From Methanobacteriota archaeon (GTDB taxonomy: Archaea; Methanobacteriota; Methanobacteria; Methanobacteriales; Methanobacteriaceae): 15,241 nt of DNA. A program made the position numbers and the translations under genes. Positions 7,307 to 13,920 of this stretch are shown here, piece after piece; position 1 is the first letter of the stretch, and each line of letters opens with the position of its first letter. The notes under the pieces were generated by a model. It ran no database searches, was not told the origin of the DNA, and was given only the letters and a program-made list of their open reading frames with translations. Where the stretch lies: NCBI GenBank assembly GCA_023434825.1, contig JAEYSH010000099.1, forward strand, positions 1-15,241. The letters run 5' to 3'.

Positions 7307-7411
7307 ACCTCATAAAATTGCATTAATTGTTCTTTAAATTATTCCTAAAATAAGTGACTTAGTTTTTATATTTTAACCTTTATATTATAAGTAGATAAAA
7401 ATTGTGATACC
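7307..7411. promoter_or_regulatory. Shared divergent promoter region of hypF and larB
   Basis: This 105-bp AT-rich gap separates two divergent genes of nickel-enzyme biosynthesis. For larB, TTTTATATTTT (7364-7374) would start transcription about 15-20 nt before the ATG, leaving room for the GTGAT ribosome binding site at 7404-7408. A second TATA-like run (7379-7387) is too near the start unless the message is almost leaderless. The complementary strand of the same AT-rich block (about 7364-7390) could serve hypF with a leader of about 35 nt. Overlapping promoters would make the two genes compete or be co-regulated. Element assignments are tentative. Confidence 0.4.
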
Positions 7412-8176
7412 ATGAAAGAAATACTTCAAAAGCTTGTAAATAATGAAATTTCACTTGAAGAAGCAGAAAAAATGCTTAAAACTTCTCATATTGATGAACT
7501 TGAGGATTTTGCAAAGTTGGACACTTCAAGACATTTAAGGACAGGCATTCCTGAAGTAATATTTGCAGAAAATAAGGATGATGAAGATTTAATTAAAATA
7601 ATTCTCCATTGCGCTCATATGGGGCATGTAATGGTTACAAGGCTAAGCCCAGAAAGGTATGAGATTATAAAGCCAGAACTGGATTTAATTGAAGATAAAG
7701 ATATTAAATTTGATTATAACAAAAAAGCATGTATTTTAGTTATTAAAAATCATGAAATAGAGAAAAATGGCAAAATTGGTATATTGACTGCAGGAACTTC
7801 TGATATCCCTGTAGCTGAAGAAGCTAAAGTTACAGCTCAAGAAATGGGATGTGAAGTTTTAACAGCTTATGATGCGGGAGTAGCAGGTATGCATCGACTT
7901 TTCCCTCCATTAAAAAAGATGCTTGCAGAAGATGTAAAAGCATTAATAGTAGTAGCTGGAATGGAAGGAGCATTACCTTCTGTTGTTGCTGGACTTGTAG
8001 ATGTGCCTGTTATTGGTGTTCCAACATCTATTGGTTACGGCGTTGGTGAAGGTGGTTTTACAGCCCTTTATGCTATGCTTCAATCATGTGCTCCCGGAAT
8101 TGCGGTTGTAAACATTGATAATGGATTTGGAGCAGGAGTTTTCGCCGCTAAATTAACTAAACAAACATTAAAATAG
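7412..8176 (+). CDS. larB: LarB, pyridinium-3,5-biscarboxylic acid mononucleotide synthase
   Basis: This 254-residue protein carboxylates the nicotinate ring of NaAD and cleaves the dinucleotide to give pyridinium-3,5-biscarboxylic acid mononucleotide, the first step to the nickel-pincer nucleotide cofactor. The N-terminal LDTSRHLRTGIPEVIFAE (36-53) and the PurE-like core ILTAGTSDIPVAEEA (124-138), GMEGALPSVVAGL (183-195) and GYGVGEGGFTAL (208-219) are characteristic. Glu185 and Cys226 (LQSCAPG) fall where the catalytic Glu180 and Cys221 of Lactobacillus LarB, as I recall them, would be expected, with a constant offset of 5. Older annotations call this a PurE-related NCAIR mutase. No larA, larC or larE is in the window. 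A GTGAT site lies 3 nt before the ATG, and the next gene follows after 21 nt. Confidence 0.95.
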   Translation: MKEILQKLVNNEISLEEAEKMLKTSHIDELEDFAKLDTSRHLRTGIPEVIFAENKDDEDLIKIILHCAHMGHVMVTRLSPERYEIIKPELDLIEDKDIKFDYNKKACILVIKNHEIEKNGKIGILTAGTSDIPVAEEAKVTAQEMGCEVLTAYDAGVAGMHRLFPPLKKMLAEDVKALIVVAGMEGALPSVVAGLVDVPVIGVPTSIGYGVGEGGFTALYAMLQSCAPGIAVVNIDNGFGAGVFAAKLTKQTLK

Positions 8177-8197
8177 TTCTAAAATGAAAGGTTAATT

Positions 8198-9151
8198 ATG
8201 GATATTAAAATTCTTGGAGTTTTAGCAGTAATATTGATTATAGTGGCTGTAGCTGGAGTTTATAGCTATAATAATCAACCTAAAGATACAGTACGTATAG
8301 GATATCTGGCTAATGACCAGCATAGTTCAGCTTTGGCTATTGCAAATGCAAAGGGAATGTTTGAAGCTGAAGGAATAAATGTAGAGCTTCAGCAGTTTAG
8401 CGTTGGTGCAGATATCCCAATAGCTATGGCTGCTGGACAAATTGACGTTGGTTTTGTTGGAACTGCCCCTGCAACAATGGCTATAGATAAAGGAATGCCT
8501 CTTAAGGTTGTAGCTGCGGTTAATGAAGAAGGCAGCGGTATTGTAATTGGTAATAATTCATCAATTAATAGTTTAACTGATTTTGAAAACCAAACTCTAT
8601 GTATACCTTCTAAAGGTTCAATGCAGGATATTTTATTGCAATATTTGCTTCAAGGAAATAATATAAACCCTAAAGATATAAATATACAGCAAATGCAGTC
8701 GTCTTTAATGCCGGAAGCTCTTCAATCTGAAAAAATAGCAGGATACCTTATATGGGAGCCTTATGTAATACAGGCTAATACTGGAGGATATGGAAAAACT
8801 TTCATGTATTCAGATCAAATGTGGAAGAATCATCCTTGTTGTGTCATTATAGCAAGCAATGATTTCAGACAAAATCATCCCGATAAATTAAAAACAATAC
8901 TCAAAATACACAAAAACGCAACAGATTACATTTACAGCAATAGGAACGATGCAGTTTCGGTATTAGCGAGTCATTATAAAATGAATGTTACAACAGAAAA
9001 ACAAGTTCTGGACCATATTAAATTTGTAGCAGTTCCTGATGAAGATTTTATAAATAATGATTTAAAGATAGTTAGTATTCAACAGCAAATGGGATATGTA
9101 GACAACAATTTAACTCAAAATATGATATTTGACCTTCGATATTTACCATAA
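8198..9151 (+). CDS. ABC transporter substrate-binding protein, NMT1/SsuA-TauA-like
   Basis: This 317-residue protein is the extracytoplasmic receptor of an ABC importer of the nitrate/sulfonate/taurine/thiamine-precursor type. Residues 5-23 form one hydrophobic helix with no lipobox cysteine, so it is probably a membrane-anchored receptor, as in many archaea. The mature part starts VRIGYLANDQHSSALAIA (32-49). It continues with GMFEAEGINVEL (53-64), the ligand-pocket loop FSVGADIPIAMAAGQIDVGF (67-86) and a type II periplasmic-binding fold. IWEPYV (about 184-189) is also typical of the family. The substrate cannot be read from sequence. AGGTT precedes the ATG. It follows larB by 21 nt and precedes its permease by 77 nt, so larB and the transporter are probably co-transcribed. 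Confidence 0.9.
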   Translation: MDIKILGVLAVILIIVAVAGVYSYNNQPKDTVRIGYLANDQHSSALAIANAKGMFEAEGINVELQQFSVGADIPIAMAAGQIDVGFVGTAPATMAIDKGMPLKVVAAVNEEGSGIVIGNNSSINSLTDFENQTLCIPSKGSMQDILLQYLLQGNNINPKDINIQQMQSSLMPEALQSEKIAGYLIWEPYVIQANTGGYGKTFMYSDQMWKNHPCCVIIASNDFRQNHPDKLKTILKIHKNATDYIYSNRNDAVSVLASHYKMNVTTEKQVLDHIKFVAVPDEDFINNDLKIVSIQQQMGYVDNNLTQNMIFDLRYLP

Positions 9152-9154
9152 ATG

Positions 9155-9176
9155 CTAATTAATCGCTAATAATTAG
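9155..9176. other. Small inverted repeat between receptor and permease genes
   Basis: CTAATTA (9155-9161) and TAATTAG (9170-9176) form a 7-bp dyad with an 8-nt loop, 4 nt after the receptor gene stop, inside the 77-nt gap before the permease. It may be an RNA hairpin that raises receptor expression over the membrane parts or protects a 3' end. The arms are AT only, so chance is a real alternative. Confidence 0.3.
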
Positions 9177-9228
9177 AATTATAACTAAAAAAGGATTTTA
9201 ATATTTGAAAATGTATTAGGGGGATACA

Positions 9229-9975
9229 ATGAGAAAATATTTAGTTGCACTAATAATTCCACTTATAATTCTTGTCGCGTGGTCATTGTTGACGTCTTTT
9301 AACATAATCCCTGCATATATCTTACCTTCTCCTGGTGAGGTGTGGAATTCTTTTTTAAGTTTATTAGGGACTAATGTACTGCTTATAGACACAATAGCAA
9401 CTCTTTCGCGAGTTATCACGGGTTTAATTATCGCGGCTGCAGTTGCAATTCCATTGGGAATTATAATTGGCTGGTCAAAGAAAGCAGAGAATCTTTCTGA
9501 TTTAACTATTCAAATTCTACGCCCTATACCTCCTTTAGCATGGATACCATTTGCAATGCTCTGGTTTGGATTAGGATTTCAATCTGCGGTTTTTATAATA
9601 TTCATTGGAACATTTTTCCCGGTTCTTATTAACACAATAGATGGTGTTAAAAGGATAAATAAGGTTTTCATAGAATCTGCTTATACATTAGGTGCTTCTG
9701 AACGCCAGGTTTTAAGTAAAGTGATAATGCCCGCCTCTTTGCCTTCAATATTTACTGGTTTAAGGATAGGAATTGGAATCGGACTCATGTGTACTGTAGC
9801 AGCAGAAATGATTGCTGTTAACTCGGGTTTAGGTTATTTTATAATGCAATCAATGAACCTCATAAATACTGGTGATGTGATTGTAGGAATGCTTATAATT
9901 GGCATTATTGGATTTTCAATGGATTATACATTTAAAAGAGCCGAACGTAAATATATTTTATGGAGCGGAAATTAA
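9229..9975 (+). CDS. ABC transporter permease, SsuC/TauC-like
   Basis: This 248-residue membrane protein forms the channel of the importer, presumably as a homodimer. It has about six hydrophobic segments, the first at about 5-22. Family landmarks are ILPSPGEVWNSF (31-42), ILRPIPPLAWIPFAMLWFGL (97-116) and the EAA loop for the ATPase contact, ESAYTLGASERQVLSKVIMP (149-168). These are typical of nitrate/sulfonate/bicarbonate/taurine permeases. A strong AGGGGGAT site lies 3 nt before the ATG. The ATPase gene starts 21 nt downstream. The gene is intact; its substrate is not known. Confidence 0.94.
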   Translation: MRKYLVALIIPLIILVAWSLLTSFNIIPAYILPSPGEVWNSFLSLLGTNVLLIDTIATLSRVITGLIIAAAVAIPLGIIIGWSKKAENLSDLTIQILRPIPPLAWIPFAMLWFGLGFQSAVFIIFIGTFFPVLINTIDGVKRINKVFIESAYTLGASERQVLSKVIMPASLPSIFTGLRIGIGIGLMCTVAAEMIAVNSGLGYFIMQSMNLINTGDVIVGMLIIGIIGFSMDYTFKRAERKYILWSGN

Positions 9976-9996
9976 ATTAACTTTTAAGGGTGTAAA

Positions 9997-10746
9997 ATGT
10001 CTAAAATAACAATAAATGATGTTTCAAAGGTTTTTGAAAGTAAAGGGACTCAATTTAAATCTTTGGAAGATATTAATCTTGAAGTTAATGAAGGAGAATT
10101 TTTATGTATTATTGGCCCTTCTGGATGCGGTAAATCAACAATTCTTCGTATTATAGCTGGTTTAGACAATCCCACTGATGGCAAAATAGTAATGGACGAT
10201 GAAGTCATAATAGGGCCTGATCACAAGCGAGGAATGGTTTTTCAGGAATATTCACTTTTCCCCTGGAGAAGTGTCATTGAAAATGTTGCGTTTCCTTTGG
10301 AGATGAAAGGAGTTCCAGAAGAAGAAAGGAACAAAATCGCTGAAGACTACCTCAAAATAGTTAATCTTGAGAAATTTAAAGATTCTAAGCCTGAAGAGCT
10401 TTCAGGAGGGATGAAACAGCGGGTTGCAATTGTTAGATCACTTGCAGGAGATCCAGACGTACTTTTAATGGATGAACCCTTTGGAGCTCTGGACATTCAG
10501 ACCAGAAACCAGCTTCAAAGAGATTTACTTAAAATATGGGAAGATAAAAGGAAAACTATTATTTTTGTAACCCATGACATTGATGAAGCGGTTTTTTTAG
10601 GCGATAGGGTTGTTTTACTCAGTAAAAGTCCAGGAAAAATCGCCAAAATCTTCGATGTAAATATTAAACGAATTAGAGATAGATTAGACCCTGATTATTT
10701 GAACATTAAGCAGGAAATTTTGAGTATGCTTGAAAGTGGAGACTAG
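9997..10746 (+). CDS. ABC transporter ATPase, SsuB/TauB/NrtD-like
   Basis: This 249-residue cytoplasmic ATPase powers the importer encoded just upstream. Motifs are complete: Walker A GPSGCGKST (40-48), Q-loop Gln83 in VFQEYSLFPW, signature LSGGMKQR (135-142), Walker B VLLMDE (155-160), D-loop ALD (164-166) and switch His193 (VTHDIDEAVFLGDRV). The FQEYSLFPWRSVIENVAFPLE segment and the length are those of the SsuB/TauB/NrtD group, without the C-terminal regulatory domain of MalK or of some methionine importers. AGGGTG precedes the ATG. A T-rich tract follows the stop, before the nitroreductase gene. Confidence 0.95.
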   Translation: MSKITINDVSKVFESKGTQFKSLEDINLEVNEGEFLCIIGPSGCGKSTILRIIAGLDNPTDGKIVMDDEVIIGPDHKRGMVFQEYSLFPWRSVIENVAFPLEMKGVPEEERNKIAEDYLKIVNLEKFKDSKPEELSGGMKQRVAIVRSLAGDPDVLLMDEPFGALDIQTRNQLQRDLLKIWEDKRKTIIFVTHDIDEAVFLGDRVVLLSKSPGKIAKIFDVNIKRIRDRLDPDYLNIKQEILSMLESGD

Positions 10747-10792
10747 TCAGAAATTTTATTTTTTCTAAATTACATAATAAAAGTGTGATAAA
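10747..10792 (+). promoter_or_regulatory. ATPase-nitroreductase gap with T-tract and possible promoter
   Basis: ATTTTATTTTTTC (about 10753-10765) just after the ATPase stop is a possible oligo-T termination signal. TTACATAATAAAA (about 10770-10782) could be a weak TATA element, but it is only about 17 nt from the nitroreductase start, too close for a normal archaeal promoter. Partial readthrough from the transporter operon seems more likely. A GTGAT ribosome binding site precedes the next ATG. Confidence 0.25.
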
Positions 10793-11311
10793 ATGGATGT
10801 TTTTGAAGCTATAAGTAAAAGAAGAAGTATTAGAAAGTATAAAGACGAGCCTATAGATGATGAAAAGCTTGAAATGGTACTTGAAGCTGCTAGAATTGCA
10901 CCATCTGCTGCAAACCGGCAGGAATGGAAGTTTATCGTTGTTAAAAACAAGGAGACAAGAGAAAAACTTGTAGAAGCTGCTAATGGACAAAAATTTGTAG
11001 CTGAAGCCCCAGTTACAATTGTAGCATGTTCAACAGAATCTGAAAGGGTTATGCCTTGCGGGCAGTACGCATATACTGTTGATCTTTCAATTGCAGTGTC
11101 ATTTATGATCCTTGAAGCAACTGAACAGGGTCTTGGAACTTGCTGGCTTGGAGCATATGATGAAGAAAAAGTCAGGAATATTTTGCAGATTCCAGAAAGA
11201 ATCAGGGTTCCTGCAATGTTTACATTAGGTTACGCTGATGAAGAACCTCATCAAAGACCCAGAAAGCATTTAAGTGAGATTATTAGCAGTGAGCTGTATA
11301 TGACTCAATAA
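10793..11311 (+). CDS. Nitroreductase-family FMN-dependent oxidoreductase
   Basis: This 172-residue single-domain flavoprotein belongs to the nitroreductase superfamily, whose dimers bind FMN and reduce nitro, quinone or enone substrates with NAD(P)H; the natural substrate is often unknown. The FMN-phosphate motif RRSIRKYKDEPI is at 10-21. The second FMN-binding block ARIAPSAANRQEWKFIVV is at 33-50. The glycine-rich GLGTCWLGA (113-121) and a terminal RPRKHLSEII (155-164) complete the small archaeal/clostridial type. GTGAT precedes the ATG. It is the last plus-strand gene. Its TAA (11309-11311) is directly followed by the stop of the convergent [4Fe-4S] gene, with no base between. Confidence 0.93.
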   Translation: MDVFEAISKRRSIRKYKDEPIDDEKLEMVLEAARIAPSAANRQEWKFIVVKNKETREKLVEAANGQKFVAEAPVTIVACSTESERVMPCGQYAYTVDLSIAVSFMILEATEQGLGTCWLGAYDEEKVRNILQIPERIRVPAMFTLGYADEEPHQRPRKHLSEIISSELYMTQ

Positions 11312-12019
11312 TTATTTTTTCTTTTTCCCATGCGGACATGCATATATGCATAATCCACATACATTCCAGTCTGAATGGTCATCTTCATTATAAAGATATT
11401 CTTCGCATTTTCGGGCATCATAGCGCGCTTCTCGAGGTTCATTTTCATCAAATGATTCACCAGTAAAAGCATTAACAGGACAAATATCTACACATTCACT
11501 GCAATCAACACATTTTGATTCAATTGGTTCTCCAGTTAATTTAAACGGTGCATCTGTAAGTACTGTGGACCAGCGAACTCTCGGACCGGCTTCTGGAGTT
11601 ACAAAAAGGCAGCTTTTTCCTATCCATCCAAGTCCTGCTAAATTCGCCGCTAATTTATGTGAAAAAACAGCGCAGATTCTTTCATTATCATAACGCTCAG
11701 ATGCAGGAATAGCCAGAGCTTTGTAGCCTTCCTGCTGGATTATACTTGCTAATTTTGAAGTTAAAAGATCAAGACGTAAATTTGTAATATCATAAGCGTG
11801 ACGGTAATTTACAGCAACAGCAGGATTATTACGATCCGGGAGGGCATCTACAATTGTATCTGGTAATCTAATTCCAATAGATATTGCTTTAGGGTAATCA
11901 GCTACAAATGAACTCCCCTGTTGAATTATGGTATCCTTAACTGATGATAAATCAGCAATACCGAAAAAATCGGTTCCTTCATGTTCTGCCATGATCCTGA
12001 TTTTGTACTCAAGCTGCAT
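11312..12019 (-). CDS. QueG-like double [4Fe-4S] cluster protein (paralogue 2)
   Basis: This 235-residue protein resembles the core of epoxyqueuosine reductase QueG. An N-terminal DFFGIADLSSV block (17-27) and AANLAGLGWIGKSCLFVTPE (124-143, QueG-like) precede a ferredoxin-like C-terminus. That end has two cysteine sets, C170-x2-C-x2-C176-x3-C180P and C205 with C221-x2-C-x3-C228P, enough for two [4Fe-4S] clusters. It ends in KKKK. Known QueG binds cobalamin and reduces epoxyqueuosine in tRNA. Archaea make archaeosine instead, so true QueG activity is unlikely; cobalamin or other electron-transfer chemistry is possible. The start overlaps a GAGTGA site at the end of the GNAT gene. It is the last gene of the six-gene cluster and a diverged paralogue of 13203-13904. 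Confidence 0.85.
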   Translation of the reverse strand: MQLEYKIRIMAEHEGTDFFGIADLSSVKDTIIQQGSSFVADYPKAISIGIRLPDTIVDALPDRNNPAVAVNYRHAYDITNLRLDLLTSKLASIIQQEGYKALAIPASERYDNERICAVFSHKLAANLAGLGWIGKSCLFVTPEAGPRVRWSTVLTDAPFKLTGEPIESKCVDCSECVDICPVNAFTGESFDENEPREARYDARKCEEYLYNEDDHSDWNVCGLCIYACPHGKKKK

Positions 12020-12023
12020 TATT

Positions 12024-12512
12024 TCACTCTTTATTTTTGTTCTCTAATATGATATGTCCTGGAAGGAAATCAAATTTTTCATAAAATGAAATTAGTTTTT
12101 CATTTCCAACTGCAACCACAATTTTTTTATTTTTAACTCCATTTTCATCCATCCAGTTTAGAGCATTTTCCATTAGAGTGTTACCTATACCCAGGGATCG
12201 ATAATCATCTTCTAAATATATAGAATCAATTTCACCTACATTTTTATCGCAAATAGAACTTACACAATACCCAACAAACCATTCAGTATCCTCATCTTTG
12301 GCTATTTCTACTCTTAAAGAGCCACCCATTGACTTTTTTAGTAATTCTCTTTTTCTCTCTTGAAATGTGATCTCATTGTACTTTTCTGCAAAGTGCGGTG
12401 ACAAATCATGATGATAATTTCTTAATTTTTCCCATAGTGGTTGAATTATGTCTATTTCATTTCTATCGACTTCAATATAATTTATATACATCTTTAACCC
12501 TTCTTCATGCAT
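12024..12512 (-). CDS. GNAT-family N-acetyltransferase
   Basis: This 162-residue protein has a GNAT fold, transferring an acetyl group from acetyl-CoA to an amine of an unknown acceptor. The core shows VGEIDSIYLEDDYRSLGIGN (92-111), with the R-x-x-G-I-G pyrophosphate-binding loop at 105-110. It is followed by the helix LMENALNWMDENGV and the C-terminal GNEKLISFYEKFDFLPGHII (137-156), typical of motif B. An AGGAT site overlapping the upstream methyltransferase stop precedes this ATG. A second in-frame ATG at 12489-12491 (Met8) has AAGGG about 7 nt upstream and is an alternative start. Gaps to its neighbours are 7 and 4 nt, so it is translationally tied to the operon. Confidence 0.9.
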   Translation of the reverse strand: MHEEGLKMYINYIEVDRNEIDIIQPLWEKLRNYHHDLSPHFAEKYNEITFQERKRELLKKSMGGSLRVEIAKDEDTEWFVGYCVSSICDKNVGEIDSIYLEDDYRSLGIGNTLMENALNWMDENGVKNKKIVVAVGNEKLISFYEKFDFLPGHIILENKNKE

Positions 12513-12519
12513 TTAAATC

Positions 12520-13197
12520 CTATTTTTTCCCATAAAAAATACAGAAATTATAATATTTATAATAGACGTCCACATCTTTAAATCCAGCATCGGCCAACCA
12601 TTTTAAATTATTTTCTAATGTAGCTGGCTTGTCAAACTTCATCCGCTCTATTGCAGTATCCTTTTCTGGCCCGCTGAAATCATTTTCTTCTATTATTTTA
12701 ATCCAATTTTCATGATAGCTCTTATCAATAGCCGGATTTGGACCAATTACCTGATCTGCATTTAAAAATATTCCAGCATCGTTTAATGCATTAAAGATTT
12801 TGTTATAGAGTTTCTTTTTATCCTCATCTTCAAGGTGATGTATAGAAAGTGATGAAATGATTATATCAAATTCATCTTCAAAATCCTGCTTTAAATAGTC
12901 CCCTACAATATATTTAAAATTAGGATTATCTTTAAATCTACTCCTTGCAACTTTTAACATTTCTTCTGATAGATCGATTAAAGTAAATTCTGCGCTGTTG
13001 TATTTTTCAAAAAGGTATTTACTTAACAATCCGGTTCCTGCACCCAAATCTAGTATTTTTGGAGTTCTTTTTTCGGAATTAGCAAGTTCTGTAGTTATAT
13101 TATAGAGGTCATCAAATTTTGGAATAATTAATTTACGTATTTTATCATAGTGCTCTGCATTTTCATCAAACTTTTCCTTTAAATCTTTATTTTCCAT
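12520..13197 (-). CDS. Class I SAM-dependent methyltransferase
   Basis: This 225-residue protein has the Rossmann-type SAM-binding core. Motif I ILDLGAGTGLLSKYL is at 48-62. The acidic ribose-binding residue is Asp75 in TLIDLSEEML, with GD at 99-100 and motif IV DIIISSLSIHHLEDEDKKKL at 111-130. The SxHHL variant and the long C-terminal cap (NPAIDKSYHENW, about 153-164) suggest a small-molecule rather than a tRNA methyltransferase, but the acceptor is unknown. The start is preceded by GTGAT, which overlaps the TGA of the upstream [4Fe-4S] gene (5-nt gap). Context places it between a double [4Fe-4S] protein and a GNAT enzyme in a compact operon. Confidence 0.92.
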   Translation of the reverse strand: MENKDLKEKFDENAEHYDKIRKLIIPKFDDLYNITTELANSEKRTPKILDLGAGTGLLSKYLFEKYNSAEFTLIDLSEEMLKVARSRFKDNPNFKYIVGDYLKQDFEDEFDIIISSLSIHHLEDEDKKKLYNKIFNALNDAGIFLNADQVIGPNPAIDKSYHENWIKIIEENDFSGPEKDTAIERMKFDKPATLENNLKWLADAGFKDVDVYYKYYNFCIFYGKK

Positions 13198-13202
13198 TTA
13201 AA

Positions 13203-13904
13203 TCACTTATTTCTCTTTAATCCTGAACCATTAGGACATACTTTCCTGCATAAAAAACACTTTTTTAAGATAAAACCTCTTTCAGTTTCAAAACTTGAAA
13301 GCTCTCTGCAGAGCTTCTGATTAACTGTAGTAGTATCCAAAGCTTTTTGTGGACATGAATCAATACAGATACTACATTTTTCCAGACATCCTTCATAAGT
13401 GGCTATAGGATCACTTTCAAGCTGAATATCAACCAGAATTGCTCCAATTTGAATCATATTTCCGTATTTTTCATTTATGAGTAGTGTATTTTTTCCGAGA
13501 ACACCTAAACCAGCAAAATATCCGGCATGTCTTAAAGATAAAATGCCTCTTGCATATTGATTTTCAGGTTCCCAGTATTCAGAAGGGTCATCAGATGGAA
13601 TAGGTACACATTCTACTCCTAAATCTTCTAAAGTCCTACAAAGATTAATTCCAACTTTATCAACTTCTTTGGTGACTGTATCATTAACATAAGTATATGG
13701 AACATAATTATCAGCAGACATAGATCCTGCAGGGACTCGCTTTGCAAAAACTATAACAGATTTACACTTTGAATATATATCTAATGGATGATGACCTTCA
13801 GGAGCACCATTAAATCTATCTACATCTGCTATTCCAAAGAGATCAGCTCCAAGATTCTCTGCAATATTTTTAATTTCTAATTTATCCATTGAATCAATTT
13901 CCAT
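13203..13904 (-). CDS. QueG-like double [4Fe-4S] cluster protein (paralogue 1)
   Basis: Starting at the ATG at 13902-13904 this is 233 residues, close to the 235 of its paralogue at 11312. DLFGIADVDRF (21-31) aligns with DFFGIADLSSV there, and AGLGVLGKNTLLINE is QueG-like. The C-terminus has C173-x3-C-x2-C180-x3-C184P and C199 with C216-x2-C-x3-C223P for two [4Fe-4S] clusters. The reading frame stays open to a GTG at 13989-13991. That start would overlap the upstream cyclase-like gene by 71 nt and its only SD-like bases include the GTG itself, so I reject it. A second ATG at 13887-13889 aligns even better with the paralogue N-terminus and is a fair alternative. A redox role with an unknown partner is inferred. 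Confidence 0.82.
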   Translation of the reverse strand: MEIDSMDKLEIKNIAENLGADLFGIADVDRFNGAPEGHHPLDIYSKCKSVIVFAKRVPAGSMSADNYVPYTYVNDTVTKEVDKVGINLCRTLEDLGVECVPIPSDDPSEYWEPENQYARGILSLRHAGYFAGLGVLGKNTLLINEKYGNMIQIGAILVDIQLESDPIATYEGCLEKCSICIDSCPQKALDTTTVNQKLCRELSSFETERGFILKKCFLCRKVCPNGSGLKRNK

Positions 13905-13920
13905 AGAATTATTATTACTT

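Noticed and set aside
10706..10990. Minus-strand 94-residue open frame over the ATPase end and nitroreductase start
   Set aside because: It is antisense to two clear genes, with low-complexity Ser/Phe composition typical of a reversed AT-rich frame.
11312..12019. Annotation as genuine epoxyqueuosine reductase (queG)
   Set aside because: Only the core and cluster motifs are shared; archaea make archaeosine rather than queuosine, so the specific name is not justified.
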